The position numbers and the translations under genes were made by a program. The notes beneath the pieces were generated by a model that saw nothing but the letters and a program-made list of their open reading frames with translations, had not been told where the DNA came from and did no database searches. A stretch of 41,654 nt of DNA from CAYQLT01 sp964418425 (lineage in GTDB: Bacteria; Bacillota; Limnochordia; Limnochordales; Geochordaceae): NCBI GenBank assembly GCA_964418425.1, contig CAYQLT010000021.1, positions 1 through 41,654 of the forward strand. The letters run 5' to 3'. How positions within the stretch are numbered: the first letter of the stretch is position 1; every line of letters starts with the position of its first letter. This document shows, piece after piece, positions 17,242 through 24,543 of this stretch.

Positions 17242-17519
17242 CACCTGGCTCTGTCCTCGCTCAGCCATCTCTGCGCCAAGCCTTCCGGCAACGGAACTGG
17301 CGGTGGAAGCGGGCGGGTCTGCCGGAGGGGCTCGACGATCCCTTGCTGCTCCAACCTGCGTACCCGCTCTTCCAGAGACAAGGCGTCTTCGGACAGGGGG
17401 CTGATACGTGCCACCGGTCGTCCGCGAGCCGTCACGATCCACGTCCCCCCGCGGCGAACATCTTCCAGGATTTTGCTCAGGTGCGCCTTTGCCTCGCGGA
17501 CTCCCACTTTCCTTATCAC
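17241..17519 (-). CDS. vapB: Phd/YefM-type antitoxin of the VapBC pair
   Basis: The product is about 92 residues. It begins IRKVGVREAKAHLSKILEDVRRGG, then TWIVTARGRPVARISPLS, the standard Phd/YefM DNA-binding fold that also represses its own promoter. The C-terminal tail (EERVRRLEQQGIVEP, then a Pro-rich stretch ending RWLSEDRAR) should wrap the toxin. GTG 17519 is chosen because the conserved fold starts there; an upstream in-frame ATG at 17600 would add 27 unconserved residues and overlap the promoter. The stop overlaps vapC. Confidence 0.85.
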   Translation of the reverse strand: MIRKVGVREAKAHLSKILEDVRRGGTWIVTARGRPVARISPLSEDALSLEERVRRLEQQGIVEPLRQTRPLPPPVPLPEGLAQRWLSEDRAR

Positions 17520-17561
17520 GAAGCCACGTTCCCCCGGCAGACGTGTGGACTTTGTGGTCTC

Positions 17562-17591
17562 ATCATAATGTGGTTCTTGTAGTCGCGTCAA
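17562..17591 (-). promoter_or_regulatory. Sigma-A-type promoter of vapBC
   Basis: TTGACG (17591-17586) and TATGAT (17567-17562) are separated by 18 bp on the minus strand, 43 bp before the chosen vapB start. The -35 box lies inside the edge of the duplicated 606-bp block, while the -10 lies outside it. Confidence 0.7.
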
Positions 17592-17841
17592 GGCTTGCAA
17601 CCAGCTCGCTGGCCCCGCCAGCCAGCGCCGCCAGGATCGTTGGGCCGGCCGTCAGAGCCATGGCCGGGCTCAGTCCGGTGTGCTGGAGGACCCACCGGGG
17701 CCTGCCGGCTGCCGCAAGCGCCGCCAGCGCGAGCAGCGTGGAACCGATCAGCTCCAGGATCTGCAACCTCGTCTTCTTGTCCCTCTCGCCGGCGCAGAGC
17801 GCTGGACATGGCGACCCGCCAAGGGGTGTGGGAGCCGACAC
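17563..17841 (-). CDS. Small hypothetical protein in duplicated block, copy A
   Basis: A 92-residue frame with two hydrophobic stretches (ILELIGSTLLALAALAAAG and AMALTAGPTILAALAGGA) predicts a small membrane protein. It is identical to copy B over the shared 83 residues and differs only at the C-terminal tail, where the repeat ends and the frame runs into unique sequence. I recognise no family. Support is the perfect conservation of the encoding 266 bp against ~8% divergence of the rest of the repeat. Expression is uncertain, and the 3' part overlaps the vapBC promoter. Confidence 0.35.
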   Translation of the reverse strand: MSAPTPLGGSPCPALCAGERDKKTRLQILELIGSTLLALAALAAAGRPRWVLQHTGLSPAMALTAGPTILAALAGGASELVASLDATTRTTL

Positions 17842-18186
17842 CCGTCACCGGAGCCCTCGCTGAACTGATCCGGACTGTTGCGCACGCGGCAGAAGGTCCA
17901 TGAGCCGGTTCACTTCTACCCGCCCACTTCCAAGATCCCCGGGCACCTGACCCTCTCGGACATGAAGCCTCGCCAGCGCCTGCTCTTCGAGCTTCTGGAG
18001 CTGGGTGCCCTGGCTCCCTGAGCCGGGGTAATACGCGGCGACCCCGCCGAAGCCCGCATCGTCACACCTTTCGCAGCCACTCGGTGGCCCGTAACTCGGA
18101 AAGTCGCGTTAGGCTGAGGGATGTCGCTCCTGGAGTCGGGCAGGCTTGACGCTGGCCGGGCGCAGGCGCTCCGTGTCCCGGTGTAC
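17581..18186. repeat. 606-bp direct repeat, copy A
   Basis: It matches 19661-20266 at a constant offset of 2080 bp with no gaps. I count 29 mismatches, about 95% identity. Mismatches are not uniform: 17598-17863 is identical, while 17864-18180 holds 26 of them. The block contains a minus-strand small frame, the 3' end of a plus-strand frame, and the tail of the PEP-utilising relic. Confidence 0.95.
17869..18021 (+). pseudogene. C-terminal fragment of an unidentified protein, copy A
   Basis: This open frame has no start. It reads LLRTRQKVHEPVHFYPP, then TSKIPGHLTLSDMKPRQRLLFELLELGALAP and a stop, and has normal amino-acid composition. It may be the end of a transposase or other gene truncated by rearrangement. 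The same piece is in copy B (19949-20101) with nine substitutions. I cannot name the family. Confidence 0.3.
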
Positions 18187-18240
18187 TGTTGGAGCCGGTG
18201 ATGAACTGACCCACGTCAGCCGGCCAAGAATCGATTCTGC

Positions 18241-18384
18241 GTGGACGGCGTCACCAGCAGCGAGGTGCTCCTGCGGGAGCTGCGAGAACAGGGCTACACC
18301 GGCGGCCGGAGCATCCTGAAGGAGTTCTTGAAGCCGCTCCGACTCCCCCGGGCGCCGAAGGCCATCGTGCGCTTCGAGATGGTG
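18241..18384 (+). pseudogene. Fragment of an IS21-family transposase (IstA)
   Basis: SSEVLLRELREQGYTGGRSI, then LKEFLKPLR and VRFE, matches the IstA segment that precedes its DDE core (the family pattern is L-x-x-E-L-x-x-x-G-Y-x-G-G-x-x-x-L-x-x-F-x-R-P-L-R). The flanking parts of istA, its partner istB and the terminal repeats are absent. After VRFE the sequence switches abruptly to an unrelated, oppositely oriented segment, so this is a recombination junction. Confidence 0.6.
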
Positions 18385-18600
18385 TTGAGCTGGTGGCGGG
18401 CCTTCTCCACGTCGGCCGACGACATGGAGCGGGGGATGGTGGAGACCCGCTCCAGGACGCTTCCAAGCCAGGCCTTCAGCCGCTCGTATCGCTGCGCCCC
18501 GCCGATGAGGGCGTACTTGTGCTCTGCGACCAGGGTGCCGGAGCTGAACGGCGTCCAGGGCCAGCCGTGCGTCGGGCCAGGCCCATATGTTGGCCCCCAC
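18382..18600 (-). other. Unidentified gene fragment, antisense to the IS21 piece
   Basis: One minus-strand frame reads GTLVAEHKYALIGGAQRYERL, then KAWLGSVLERVSTIPRSM and SSADVEKARHQLNTI, a composition typical of real coding sequence. It has no start and ends in the IS21 fragment. The family is not recognised. It is probably a truncated relic. Confidence 0.25.
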
Positions 18601-18631
18601 GTGGTGGTGCCAGCCGCCGGGCGCCGACCCG

Positions 18632-19009
18632 CTAGCCGGTCATCTCCAAACGAAGACGGGGCCCATCAAGCACCAATACCCACCGGTTCAGCAGGTTTCG
18701 CCCGAGCAGGGTCTGCCCGCCCAAGGCGATCACCTCGGCTATCTCTCGCACCCCGTTGATTTCGATCTCAGCCGCGTACACCGCAGCCCGGGCAACCGTT
18801 CCGGCTACGCCTTCCACATTGACACGACCGATAGGGGTCAAATCCGCGACCGCCGCGACGGACACCGGGACGACGGTGAGGTCGGCTCCGGAATCGACCA
18901 GTGCCGGCACCGCTATGCCGTGCTCGGGCCTTCCCGGAGCAGCGATGCGAACGGGGACCACCGGCGCGGGCGGCTCGGAGGATGAGTCGTATGGATAACG
19001 CAGGCTCAT
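18632..19009 (-). CDS. Retropepsin-like (clan AA) aspartic protease
   Basis: The 125-residue product carries ALVDSGADLTVVP with the catalytic Asp39 in the D-(S/T)-G-A motif. Beta-hairpin segments follow (RAAVYAAEIEINGVREIAEVIALGG), and TLLGRNLLNRWVLVLDG corresponds to the conserved hydrophobic-Gly psi-loop. Single-domain proteins like this act as dimers in the retropepsin family. No signal or membrane segment is present, so it is cytoplasmic. Its ATG (19009) overlaps the stop of the upstream RHH/DUF5678 gene (ATGA), so the two form one unit. The substrate is unknown; cleavage of its operon partner is a possibility. Confidence 0.8.
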   Translation of the reverse strand: MSLRYPYDSSSEPPAPVVPVRIAAPGRPEHGIAVPALVDSGADLTVVPVSVAAVADLTPIGRVNVEGVAGTVARAAVYAAEIEINGVREIAEVIALGGQTLLGRNLLNRWVLVLDGPRLRLEMTG

Positions 19010-19425
19010 CCCGACCGTACCAACCGCGGAGAGGGTGCGCGTACCGTCCGCTCCCCTGGCGTAACTTTAGGCATGAACACCGGACGCGGGCCCAAGCGGC
19101 CAAAGACTCGCCGGGCCAGTTGGGCGAAATCGTGGTCTGCGTCCACCACCTGCTGGTCGACAATGGCAACGTACTTGCCTGCGTAAACTTCCAACAACCG
19201 CGCCCGATTGGCCTCAAACCATGCTATCTCGCTTTGGAGGGCTGACACCGGATCATCGCCGGGTCCGGATGCGACCTCACTCGCCAACCTCTCTTGGAGC
19301 GCCTCGGTCACGAACTGCGTCAGCGTCACTCCTCGTGCTGCGGCCGCTGCTTTGGCGGCTCGAGCCAGTTTCGCTGGGACGCCCCGAAGGTACAAGACTC
19401 CGATATCTCTGCCCCCGCCGGCCAT
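19006..19425 (-). CDS. Ribbon-helix-helix protein with DUF5678-like C-terminus
   Basis: The 139-residue product starts MAGGGRDIGVLYLRGVP. It has an RHH-like N-terminus (LYLRGVPAKLARAAKAAAAARGVTLTQFVTEALQERL), a linker, then FEANRARLLEVYAGKYVAIVD, QQVVDADHDF and AQLARRVFGRLG, the DUF5678 pattern. ATG 19425 is preceded by GGGAGGAGG at 7 nt. RHH proteins usually bind operators and are often antitoxins; here the partner gene encodes an aspartic protease. A regulatory or protease-linked antitoxin-like role is an inference. Confidence 0.7.
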   Translation of the reverse strand: MAGGGRDIGVLYLRGVPAKLARAAKAAAAARGVTLTQFVTEALQERLASEVASGPGDDPVSALQSEIAWFEANRARLLEVYAGKYVAIVDQQVVDADHDFAQLARRVFGRLGPRPVFMPKVTPGERTVRAPSPRLVRSG

Positions 19426-19461
19426 GGACACGCCTCCTCCCGTCGTGGGCCTCGCGTCGGC

Positions 19462-19490
19462 ATGATAACACATGCGACTCACGTTAGCAA
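19462..19490 (-). promoter_or_regulatory. Promoter of the RHH/protease pair
   Basis: TTGCTA (19490-19485) and TATCAT (19467-19462) are spaced by 17 bp, 36 bp upstream of the ATG at 19425. Confidence 0.6.
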
Positions 19491-19654
19491 CCGCGCGGCC
19501 TGCGCTACCGCTTGAGCCGCCCATCGTCTGCCCACAGTAAGCATCCGGGAGTGCCCTGGTGCATTGGGTGACGGCAACCGACCCGATATCATGGGACCGT
19601 CAGGAGTAGAGAGGCGGACAGAGGACCACATGGGGTTTCGCATGCCCCGGCTTT

Positions 19655-19921
19655 CTATATAGTCGGGTCAAGGCCTCCAACCAGCTCGCTGGCCCCGCCA
19701 GCCAGCGCCGCCAGGATCGTTGGGCCGGCCGTCAGAGCCATGGCCGGGCTCAGTCCGGTGTGCTGGAGGACCCACCGGGGCCTGCCGGCTGCCGCAAGCG
19801 CCGCCAGCGCGAGCAGCGTGGAACCGATCAGCTCCAGGATCTGCAACCTCGTCTTCTTGTCCCTCTCGCCGGCGCAGAGCGCTGGACATGGCGACCCGCC
19901 AAGGGGTGTGGGAGCCGACAC
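19655..19921 (-). CDS. Small hypothetical protein in duplicated block, copy B
   Basis: This 88-residue frame is identical to copy A except for the last few residues (LVGGLDPTI here, LVASLDATTRTTL there). It has the same two hydrophobic segments. No family is recognised. The 266-bp core that encodes it has no differences from copy A, which suggests recent gene conversion or constraint. Whether it is expressed is unknown. Confidence 0.35.
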   Translation of the reverse strand: MSAPTPLGGSPCPALCAGERDKKTRLQILELIGSTLLALAALAAAGRPRWVLQHTGLSPAMALTAGPTILAALAGGASELVGGLDPTI

Positions 19922-20266
19922 CCGTCACCGGAGCCCTCGCTGAGCTGATCCGGACTGTTGCGCACGCGGCAGGAGATCCATGGGCGGGTTCACCTCTGCC
20001 CGCCCACCTCCAAGATCCACGGGCACCCGACCCTCTCGGACATGAAGCCTCGCCAGCGCCTATTCTTCGAGCTTCTGGAGCTGGGTGCCCTGGCTCCCTG
20101 AGCCGGGGTAATACGCGGCGACCCCGCCGAAACCCGCATCGTCACGCCTTTCGCAGCCACTCGGTGATCCGTAACTCGGAAAGTCGCGTTAGCCTGAGGG
20201 GCGTTGCTGCTGGAGCCGGGCAGGCTCGACACTGGCCGCGAGCAGGCGCTCCGTGTCCCGGTGTAC
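19661..20266. repeat. 606-bp direct repeat, copy B
   Basis: This is the partner of 17581-18186. Here the right end runs continuously into the PEP-utilising relic, whose C-terminal codons (VHRDTERLL...) lie inside the repeat. Copy A has the same codons without the rest of that gene, so copy B is more likely the original context. Confidence 0.95.
19949..20101 (+). pseudogene. C-terminal fragment of an unidentified protein, copy B
   Basis: It is the counterpart of 17869-18021. It reads LLRTRQEIHGRVHLCPP, then TSKIHGHPTLSDMKPRQRLFFELLELGALAP and a stop. No start is visible. Family unknown. Confidence 0.3.
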
Positions 20267-21060
20267 GCCTGCCAGGGCCGGGACGCGGTACTCCCGCGCC
20301 ACCACCGCGCCGTGGGTCATCATGCCGCCCTCTTCCATCGCCGGACCGCGGTCTCGGCTGATGCTTCGGAGGGCGCTTCCCGGAAGGCCGTGCCGTCGCT
20401 CAGCAGCAGGCGGGGCAGGCGTCGCCGATGCGCCTTTCGCGCGGCCCCGGCGCGGCGCTGGCGGATGGCCTCCCGTGCTACCAGCGCGGCACGGGCAGCC
20501 TGCGGTGCTTCCCCTTGTCGCCAGGCTGCCGCCCGGACTTCGGCCGGGTGGTCGCGCAGCCAGGCGGCCGCTTCGGGATCTTCCCGCAGGCGCCGGGAGA
20601 TGTCCCACAGGGCCAGGTCCATCTCGGTGGTGACGTTGTGAGACAGGCCGCGGGTGATCTCCAAGAACAGGCGGGCGTGGGAAGGTTCGCCCGGGGCCCG
20701 AGCCACTCGGCGGCTCTGGCGCTGCAGGATGCCGAAGAAGGGAACCCATTCCGCCAGCACCAGGCTAAAGCCCTTCGCTAGCAGCACTGCGGGGAAGAAG
20801 CGGTTCAGCCGCGGTACGGCCCCGACCACTGTCTGCAGGCCCGTCCAGGGGTCGCCGGCTTTGGCCGCGGCCAAGGCGTCGTCGAGGGGCCGCAGGGCCT
20901 CCTGCACCGCCTCCTCAAAGCGCCGGCAGGCCGTGTCGGGATCGCGCCAGGCTCGTGTTTTCCTTTCCCGGATGGCCTCCTGCTGGCCCGCCGGCTTCGA
21001 GCGAAAATGGGCAGGAGCTCTGCGCCGGTGCTGGGGCTTTCGGCCACGGTGGGAAGCCAC
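20189..21060 (-). pseudogene. Broken PEP-utilising enzyme (PEP synthase / rifampicin phosphotransferase type)
   Basis: The middle part reads AVPRLNRFFPAVLLAKG, then RGLSHNVTTEMDLALWDISRRLR and DHPAEV, the interdomain helices of PPDK-like enzymes. After a frameshift at about 20340 the swivel domain continues as MEEGGMMTHGAVVAREYRVPALAGV, with the phosphoryl-carrying His in M-T-H-G. The N-terminal nucleotide-binding (ATP-grasp) domain is absent, as is the sequence joining the two parts. The gene is therefore truncated and frameshifted. The last ~25 codons lie in repeat copy B. Confidence 0.65.
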
Positions 21061-21125
21061 CGTGTGGCCGACGGACGAGCTTACGGGGTCACCGGGACCT
21101 GGTGGCTACGAGCCCCAACGACAGG

Positions 21126-21154
21126 TTGGTTTCCGCGATACCATGGTATATACT
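21126..21154 (+). promoter_or_regulatory. brnTA promoter with overlapping palindromic operator
   Basis: TTGGTT (21126-21131) and TATACT (21149-21154) are 17 bp apart. A perfect 12-bp palindrome ATACCATGGTAT (21138-21149) fills the spacer and touches the -10, the expected place for autorepression by BrnA or the BrnTA complex. The chosen brnT start is at 21173. Confidence 0.65.
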
Positions 21155-21172
21155 GCGTTCGGAGGTGCCCGG

Positions 21173-21453
21173 GTGGACTTCGAGTGGGACGACGCCAACG
21201 TTGGGCATGTCGCACGCCACGGTGTTACGCCGGCCGAAGCCGAAGAGGCACTTCTCGATCCACGTCGACTGGGCATGCAGGCGTACCAGGTCAAACGTAC
21301 CAGGTCAAAGGTGAACCACGGTGGGCGGCCCTGGGTGCCACGGAAGCAGGACGGGTGTTGTTCGTGGTGTACACGAAACGAGGTCCGAAGATTCGGGTTG
21401 TCACGGCGCGCGACGCAGAGCGCGATGAGCGCCGGCGGTATCGGAGGCGATAG
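21173..21453 (+). pseudogene. brnT: BrnT-family toxin gene interrupted by a 14-bp tandem duplication
   Basis: The first part reads DFEWDDANVGHVARHGVTPAEAEEALLDP, typical of BrnT ribonuclease toxins (F-x-W-D-x-x-K/N-...-K-H-G/H-G-V). The continuation of the fold, GRVLFVVYTKRGPKIRVVTARDAERDERRRY, is in another frame. Two copies of CGTACCAGGTCAAA stand side by side at 21282-21309; removing one restores a single 88-residue protein ending at TAG 21451. As read, the protein leaves frame after about residue 43 and is probably inactive. GTG 21173 follows GGAGGTG by 6 nt. The antitoxin starts 3 bp after the stop. Confidence 0.8.
21282..21309 (+). repeat. Exact 14-bp tandem duplication inside brnT
   Basis: CGTACCAGGTCAAA occurs at 21282-21295 and again at 21296-21309 with no mismatch. 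Fourteen is not a multiple of three, so it shifts the toxin frame. Confidence 0.95.
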
Positions 21454-21456
21454 CCT

Positions 21457-21774
21457 ATGAAGCGCAAGATGAAGGAAATCAGTGACCCGAAGGAGATCCC
21501 GGCCTTCGCGACCGAACAGGAGGAAGCGGACTTTTGGGCGACGCACTCCCTGGGCATGGGCGTCCTGGAGCAAATGCAACCCATCCCACCCGGTGAGCTT
21601 CCGCCCCCCCGCCCAAGGACGAAACCCGTGGCCATCCGGTTTGATCCCGACGTCCTGAGGCGGCTGCAGGCCCTCGCAAGAAAGAAAGGCAAGGGTTACC
21701 AAACCCTGCTGAAGGAGTTCGTACTTGAACGGCTCTATGAGGAGGAAAAGCGCGAAGGACTGTTAGGCCGGTGA
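21457..21774 (+). CDS. brnA: BrnA-type antitoxin
   Basis: The 105-residue product has the N-terminal toxin-binding signature FATEQEEADFWATHSLG and a C-terminal ribbon-helix-helix-like region (KPVAIRFDPDVLRRLQALARKKGKGYQTLLKEFVLERLYEE). BrnA neutralises BrnT and represses the shared promoter as a dimer. It begins 3 bp after the brnT frame ends, in the toxin-first order usual for BrnTA. The gene is intact although its toxin partner is frameshifted. Confidence 0.85.
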   Translation: MKRKMKEISDPKEIPAFATEQEEADFWATHSLGMGVLEQMQPIPPGELPPPRPRTKPVAIRFDPDVLRRLQALARKKGKGYQTLLKEFVLERLYEEEKREGLLGR

Positions 21775-21963
21775 GGCCCGACGCTGTCCAAGACCCTCCT
21801 CCTCGCTGCTGGACGTGGGCTGGCATAGATTGCCAGGTGTCCTCGCGGCTTGCGCCGCCACTGCGGGGGCTCAGCTGTCTTCACCGGGCGGTGAGGTGAC
21901 GGGCCCGCGAAGGTCTTAGGGGCAGCGGGCCCGCGCGTTCCCGAGGCTACCGGGCAAAAGGGC

Positions 21964-22000
21964 TTGCCAGAGGCTGGCCGTATGTTGTATGGTAGACATA
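21964..22000 (+). promoter_or_regulatory. Candidate promoter and operator of the gntR-led operon
   Basis: TTGCCA (21964-21969) and TATGGT (21988-21993) are 18 bp apart. An inverted repeat TATGT (21981-21985) / ACATA (21996-22000) overlaps the -10, and TGT-N7-ACA within it resembles GntR-family sites. Autoregulation by the downstream GntR protein is likely but inferred. Confidence 0.5.
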
Positions 22001-22050
22001 ACAGGCAGACAAGAGCCTCGCCCGGGCCGCCGTAGGGGTCGCCGGGCAGG

Positions 22051-22860
22051 ATGTGGCGGGGCTGGGTTCTGGGAAGGCGGGAGGCCGGGTTGCTGCCGGC
22101 GGACCGGCTGAGCGTTCCTCTGTGGCAGCAGGTGGCGGCGCTGCTTCGAAACCGCATCTACAACGGGATGTACCCCTCCGGTGGGCAGTTTCCGGGGGAG
22201 CTGCAGCTGGCCGAGGAGTTCGGGGTCAGCCGGATCACGGTGCGGCGCGCGCTGGAGGAGCTTTCGGGTGAGGGGCTTTTGGTGCGCCGGCGGGGCAAGC
22301 CCACCGTGGTGTCCTCCCGGGTGAAGCCCCGGCCGGCGGCGGCCACGGGGTTTGTGGAGGACCTCATTTCGCTGTTCCAGGCGACGCAGCTGACCGGGTA
22401 TCGGGTGGAGGCGGTGGAGGCGCCCGGGTGGGTTCAGCGGTTTCTGGGGCGGCAGGTCGTCACCCGGGTGCACCGGACGCGGCAGCGAGACGGTTTGCCC
22501 TTTTCCGTCTCGGACTCTTATCTGCCGGTGGAGCTGGGCCAGCGGCTGGATCCGGCGGATTTGAGGCGGCTGCAGGTCCTGGAGTTGCTCGACCACAAGC
22601 TGGGGGCTCCCGTCGAGGAGGCGGAGCAGGAGATCGAGGCCATCGGCGCGCCGGCGGAGGTGGCGCCGGAACTTGAGCTCCAACCGGGAGCGCCCGTCTT
22701 GCGCATCGACCTGCGCTACCGCACCAGCGGTGGGGAGCCGGTGGCGTGCAGCCGGGTTCACGTGCGGGGGGATCGCTACACGTATCGGGCCAGGTTGTTT
22801 CGGCGAAGCGGGGCCCGGGGGACGGAGCGGGATGGGCGGCCATCGGCAGGTGAGTCCTGA
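22051..22860 (+). CDS. GntR-family regulator, HutC subfamily (UTRA domain)
   Basis: The 269-residue product has a winged helix at residues ~20-90 (LWQQVAALLRNRIYNGMYPSGG, then PGELQLAEEFGVSRITVRRALEELSGEGLLVRRRGKPTVV). A UTRA ligand domain covers residues ~95-245, including VHRTRQRDGLPFSVSDSYLP and the end APVLRIDLRYR with PVACSRVHVRGDRY. HutC-type regulators release DNA on binding a substrate or intermediate of the pathway they control. It is the first gene of the downstream catabolic cluster and overlaps the MmgE/PrpD gene by 29 bp, so it should sense that pathway's substrate. Confidence 0.92.
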   Translation: MWRGWVLGRREAGLLPADRLSVPLWQQVAALLRNRIYNGMYPSGGQFPGELQLAEEFGVSRITVRRALEELSGEGLLVRRRGKPTVVSSRVKPRPAAATGFVEDLISLFQATQLTGYRVEAVEAPGWVQRFLGRQVVTRVHRTRQRDGLPFSVSDSYLPVELGQRLDPADLRRLQVLELLDHKLGAPVEEAEQEIEAIGAPAEVAPELELQPGAPVLRIDLRYRTSGGEPVACSRVHVRGDRYTYRARLFRRSGARGTERDGRPSAGES

Positions 22861-24466
22861 GGGGCGCTCGGCGGCTGAGGCGCTTGCCGGGTTATGGGAG
22901 CGTTTTCGGGCCATTCCGGCCGAGCGGGCCTTCGCGGCGGACCGGTCGGAGGTCGGCCGGACGGTGGCACCAGCCGGCACCCTCGAGAGCGACGTGGAGT
23001 TTTGGGGCGCTCAGACGGAGGCGGCCGCCAGGGACGACGAGGGCCAGCTGGTCCTGGCGGCGGCCCGGCTGGCCTGGCTGGACTGGGCCGGGGTGGCGCT
23101 TTACGGGCTGGGCACCGGCGTAGGCCGGTCGCTGGCATCCCTGCTGGGCGACCCGGCGCGCCTTGCCGGGCAGGTGGCGGGTCTGAGGGCAGCGCCGGCG
23201 CAGGGCCGACGCCCGGGCGAGGGGCCAGGAGGCCCGGTGGCGCCCGCCTGGTCGCTGGCCCTGCTGCTGGGAGCAGCCGCCCATGCCGCCGAGCTGGACG
23301 ACACCCTGCCCGACAGCATGGTTCACGCTGGAGCGCCCGTCGTTGCCGCCGCCTGGACGGCGGCGCTTGCCTGCGCGGCCGGGAACCGAGCGTTCCTGGA
23401 GGCGGTCGCCTTCGGCTACGAGGTGGCCGGGCGCATCGGCCAGGCGGTCAACTCGCCCCCCGGCCTGGCGCTGCATACCCGGGGTTTTCACCCCACGGGC
23501 GTGGTGGGGGTGCTGGGCGCTGCGGCCGCGGCGGGGGCGCTGTGGGAGCTGGAGAGGCAGGGGCGGGCTGCGGCGTTGACGCTGGCGGCCAGTATGGGAG
23601 GCGGGATCCTGGAGTTTTTGTCGGGGGGTGGCGACAGCAAGGCCCTACACGCAGGCAAGGCGGCAGCGGACGGGGTGCTGGCCGCCTCTCTGGCGGCCCT
23701 GGGTTTACGGGGGCCCCGCCATGCGCTGGAGGGGAGGGATGGGTTCTTTCGCGCTTACGGAGGGCAGGGTCGGCTCGGCGGCGAGGGCGGCGCGGCCGAA
23801 CTGGAGCGGCCGCTTGCGGCGGCCTCGGCCCACGTCGTACGCACCTTGCGCAAGTACCACGCCTGTTGCCACCATTGCCAGCCCTCGGTGGATGCGCTGG
23901 CGGAGCTGGTGCATCAGGCCGGCCTGCAAGCCAGGGAGCTGGTGGCCGACGTGAGAGCCATCGAGGTCGTCCTGCCCGCCATGGCGCACTACCAGGTCGC
24001 GGTCCCCATCGAGGCCAAGCGGCGGCCGTCAAACCGCCTGGAGGCCCAGCTCAGCCTGCCATACTGCCTCGCGGCCTGGCTGGTGCTGGGCCATTTGGGG
24101 CCGTCGGCCTTTGAGGTGCCCCATAGGGAGGATCCCCGCATCCTGGAGCTGGCCGACAGGGTGCAGGCCCGACCGTCTGCGGAGATGGACGCCCGCTTCG
24201 CCCGTGGGTACATGCCGGCGGTCGTGCGGGTTTACCGCCGGGAGGGCGCCGTTTTGGAAGGGGCCTGCGGCTTGCAACCGCCGGCGGCAGATTTGGCGGG
24301 CCTGCTGGCCCACCTCCGCCGGGAAGAAAAGCGCGTCCGGCAAAAGTGGTCTGCGTTGCTCGGCCCACGGCTCGATCCGGACAGCGTGCAGACCCTGTGG
24401 GAGGCGGTGGCCCGCCGGCCCCTGGAAGGGTTTCAAGCCGCCCTGGCCCGGCTGCACGCCGATTGA
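22832..24466 (+). CDS. MmgE/PrpD-family enzyme
   Basis: The 544-residue product is somewhat longer than typical family members (~450-500). The all-helical first domain has AAHAAELDDTLPDSMVHAGAPVVAAAWTAAL (active-site H-A-x-E-x-D-D and H-x-G) and GFHPTGVVGVLGAAAAA. The second domain contains RKYHACCHHCQPSVDALAEL (K-x-H-x-x-C-x-x-x-x-P) and later DARFARGYMPAVVRV. Known members dehydrate 2-methylcitrate, decarboxylate cis-aconitate or epimerise related acids; the substrate here is not known. The start at ATG 22832 lies inside the gntR end, after GGAGCGGG. Context with an ABC importer and DUF4392/AtuA/DUF4387 points to catabolism of an imported organic acid. Confidence 0.88.
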   Translation: MGGHRQVSPEGRSAAEALAGLWERFRAIPAERAFAADRSEVGRTVAPAGTLESDVEFWGAQTEAAARDDEGQLVLAAARLAWLDWAGVALYGLGTGVGRSLASLLGDPARLAGQVAGLRAAPAQGRRPGEGPGGPVAPAWSLALLLGAAAHAAELDDTLPDSMVHAGAPVVAAAWTAALACAAGNRAFLEAVAFGYEVAGRIGQAVNSPPGLALHTRGFHPTGVVGVLGAAAAAGALWELERQGRAAALTLAASMGGGILEFLSGGGDSKALHAGKAAADGVLAASLAALGLRGPRHALEGRDGFFRAYGGQGRLGGEGGAAELERPLAAASAHVVRTLRKYHACCHHCQPSVDALAELVHQAGLQARELVADVRAIEVVLPAMAHYQVAVPIEAKRRPSNRLEAQLSLPYCLAAWLVLGHLGPSAFEVPHREDPRILELADRVQARPSAEMDARFARGYMPAVVRVYRREGAVLEGACGLQPPAADLAGLLAHLRREEKRVRQKWSALLGPRLDPDSVQTLWEAVARRPLEGFQAALARLHAD

Positions 24467-24543
24467 GCACCGGATCCCGGGGCACGAATCGCGGATCCCC
24501 GGGGTACCTGGATTTCCGTTTCCACAGAAGGGGGCTTGGGGTT

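Noticed and set aside
17595..17903. Plus-strand frames through the 606-bp repeat (102 and 213 residues).
   Set aside because: Composition is Arg/Pro/Ala-rich shadow-like, with no recognisable domain; the minus-strand small frame and the C-terminal fragment look more protein-like.
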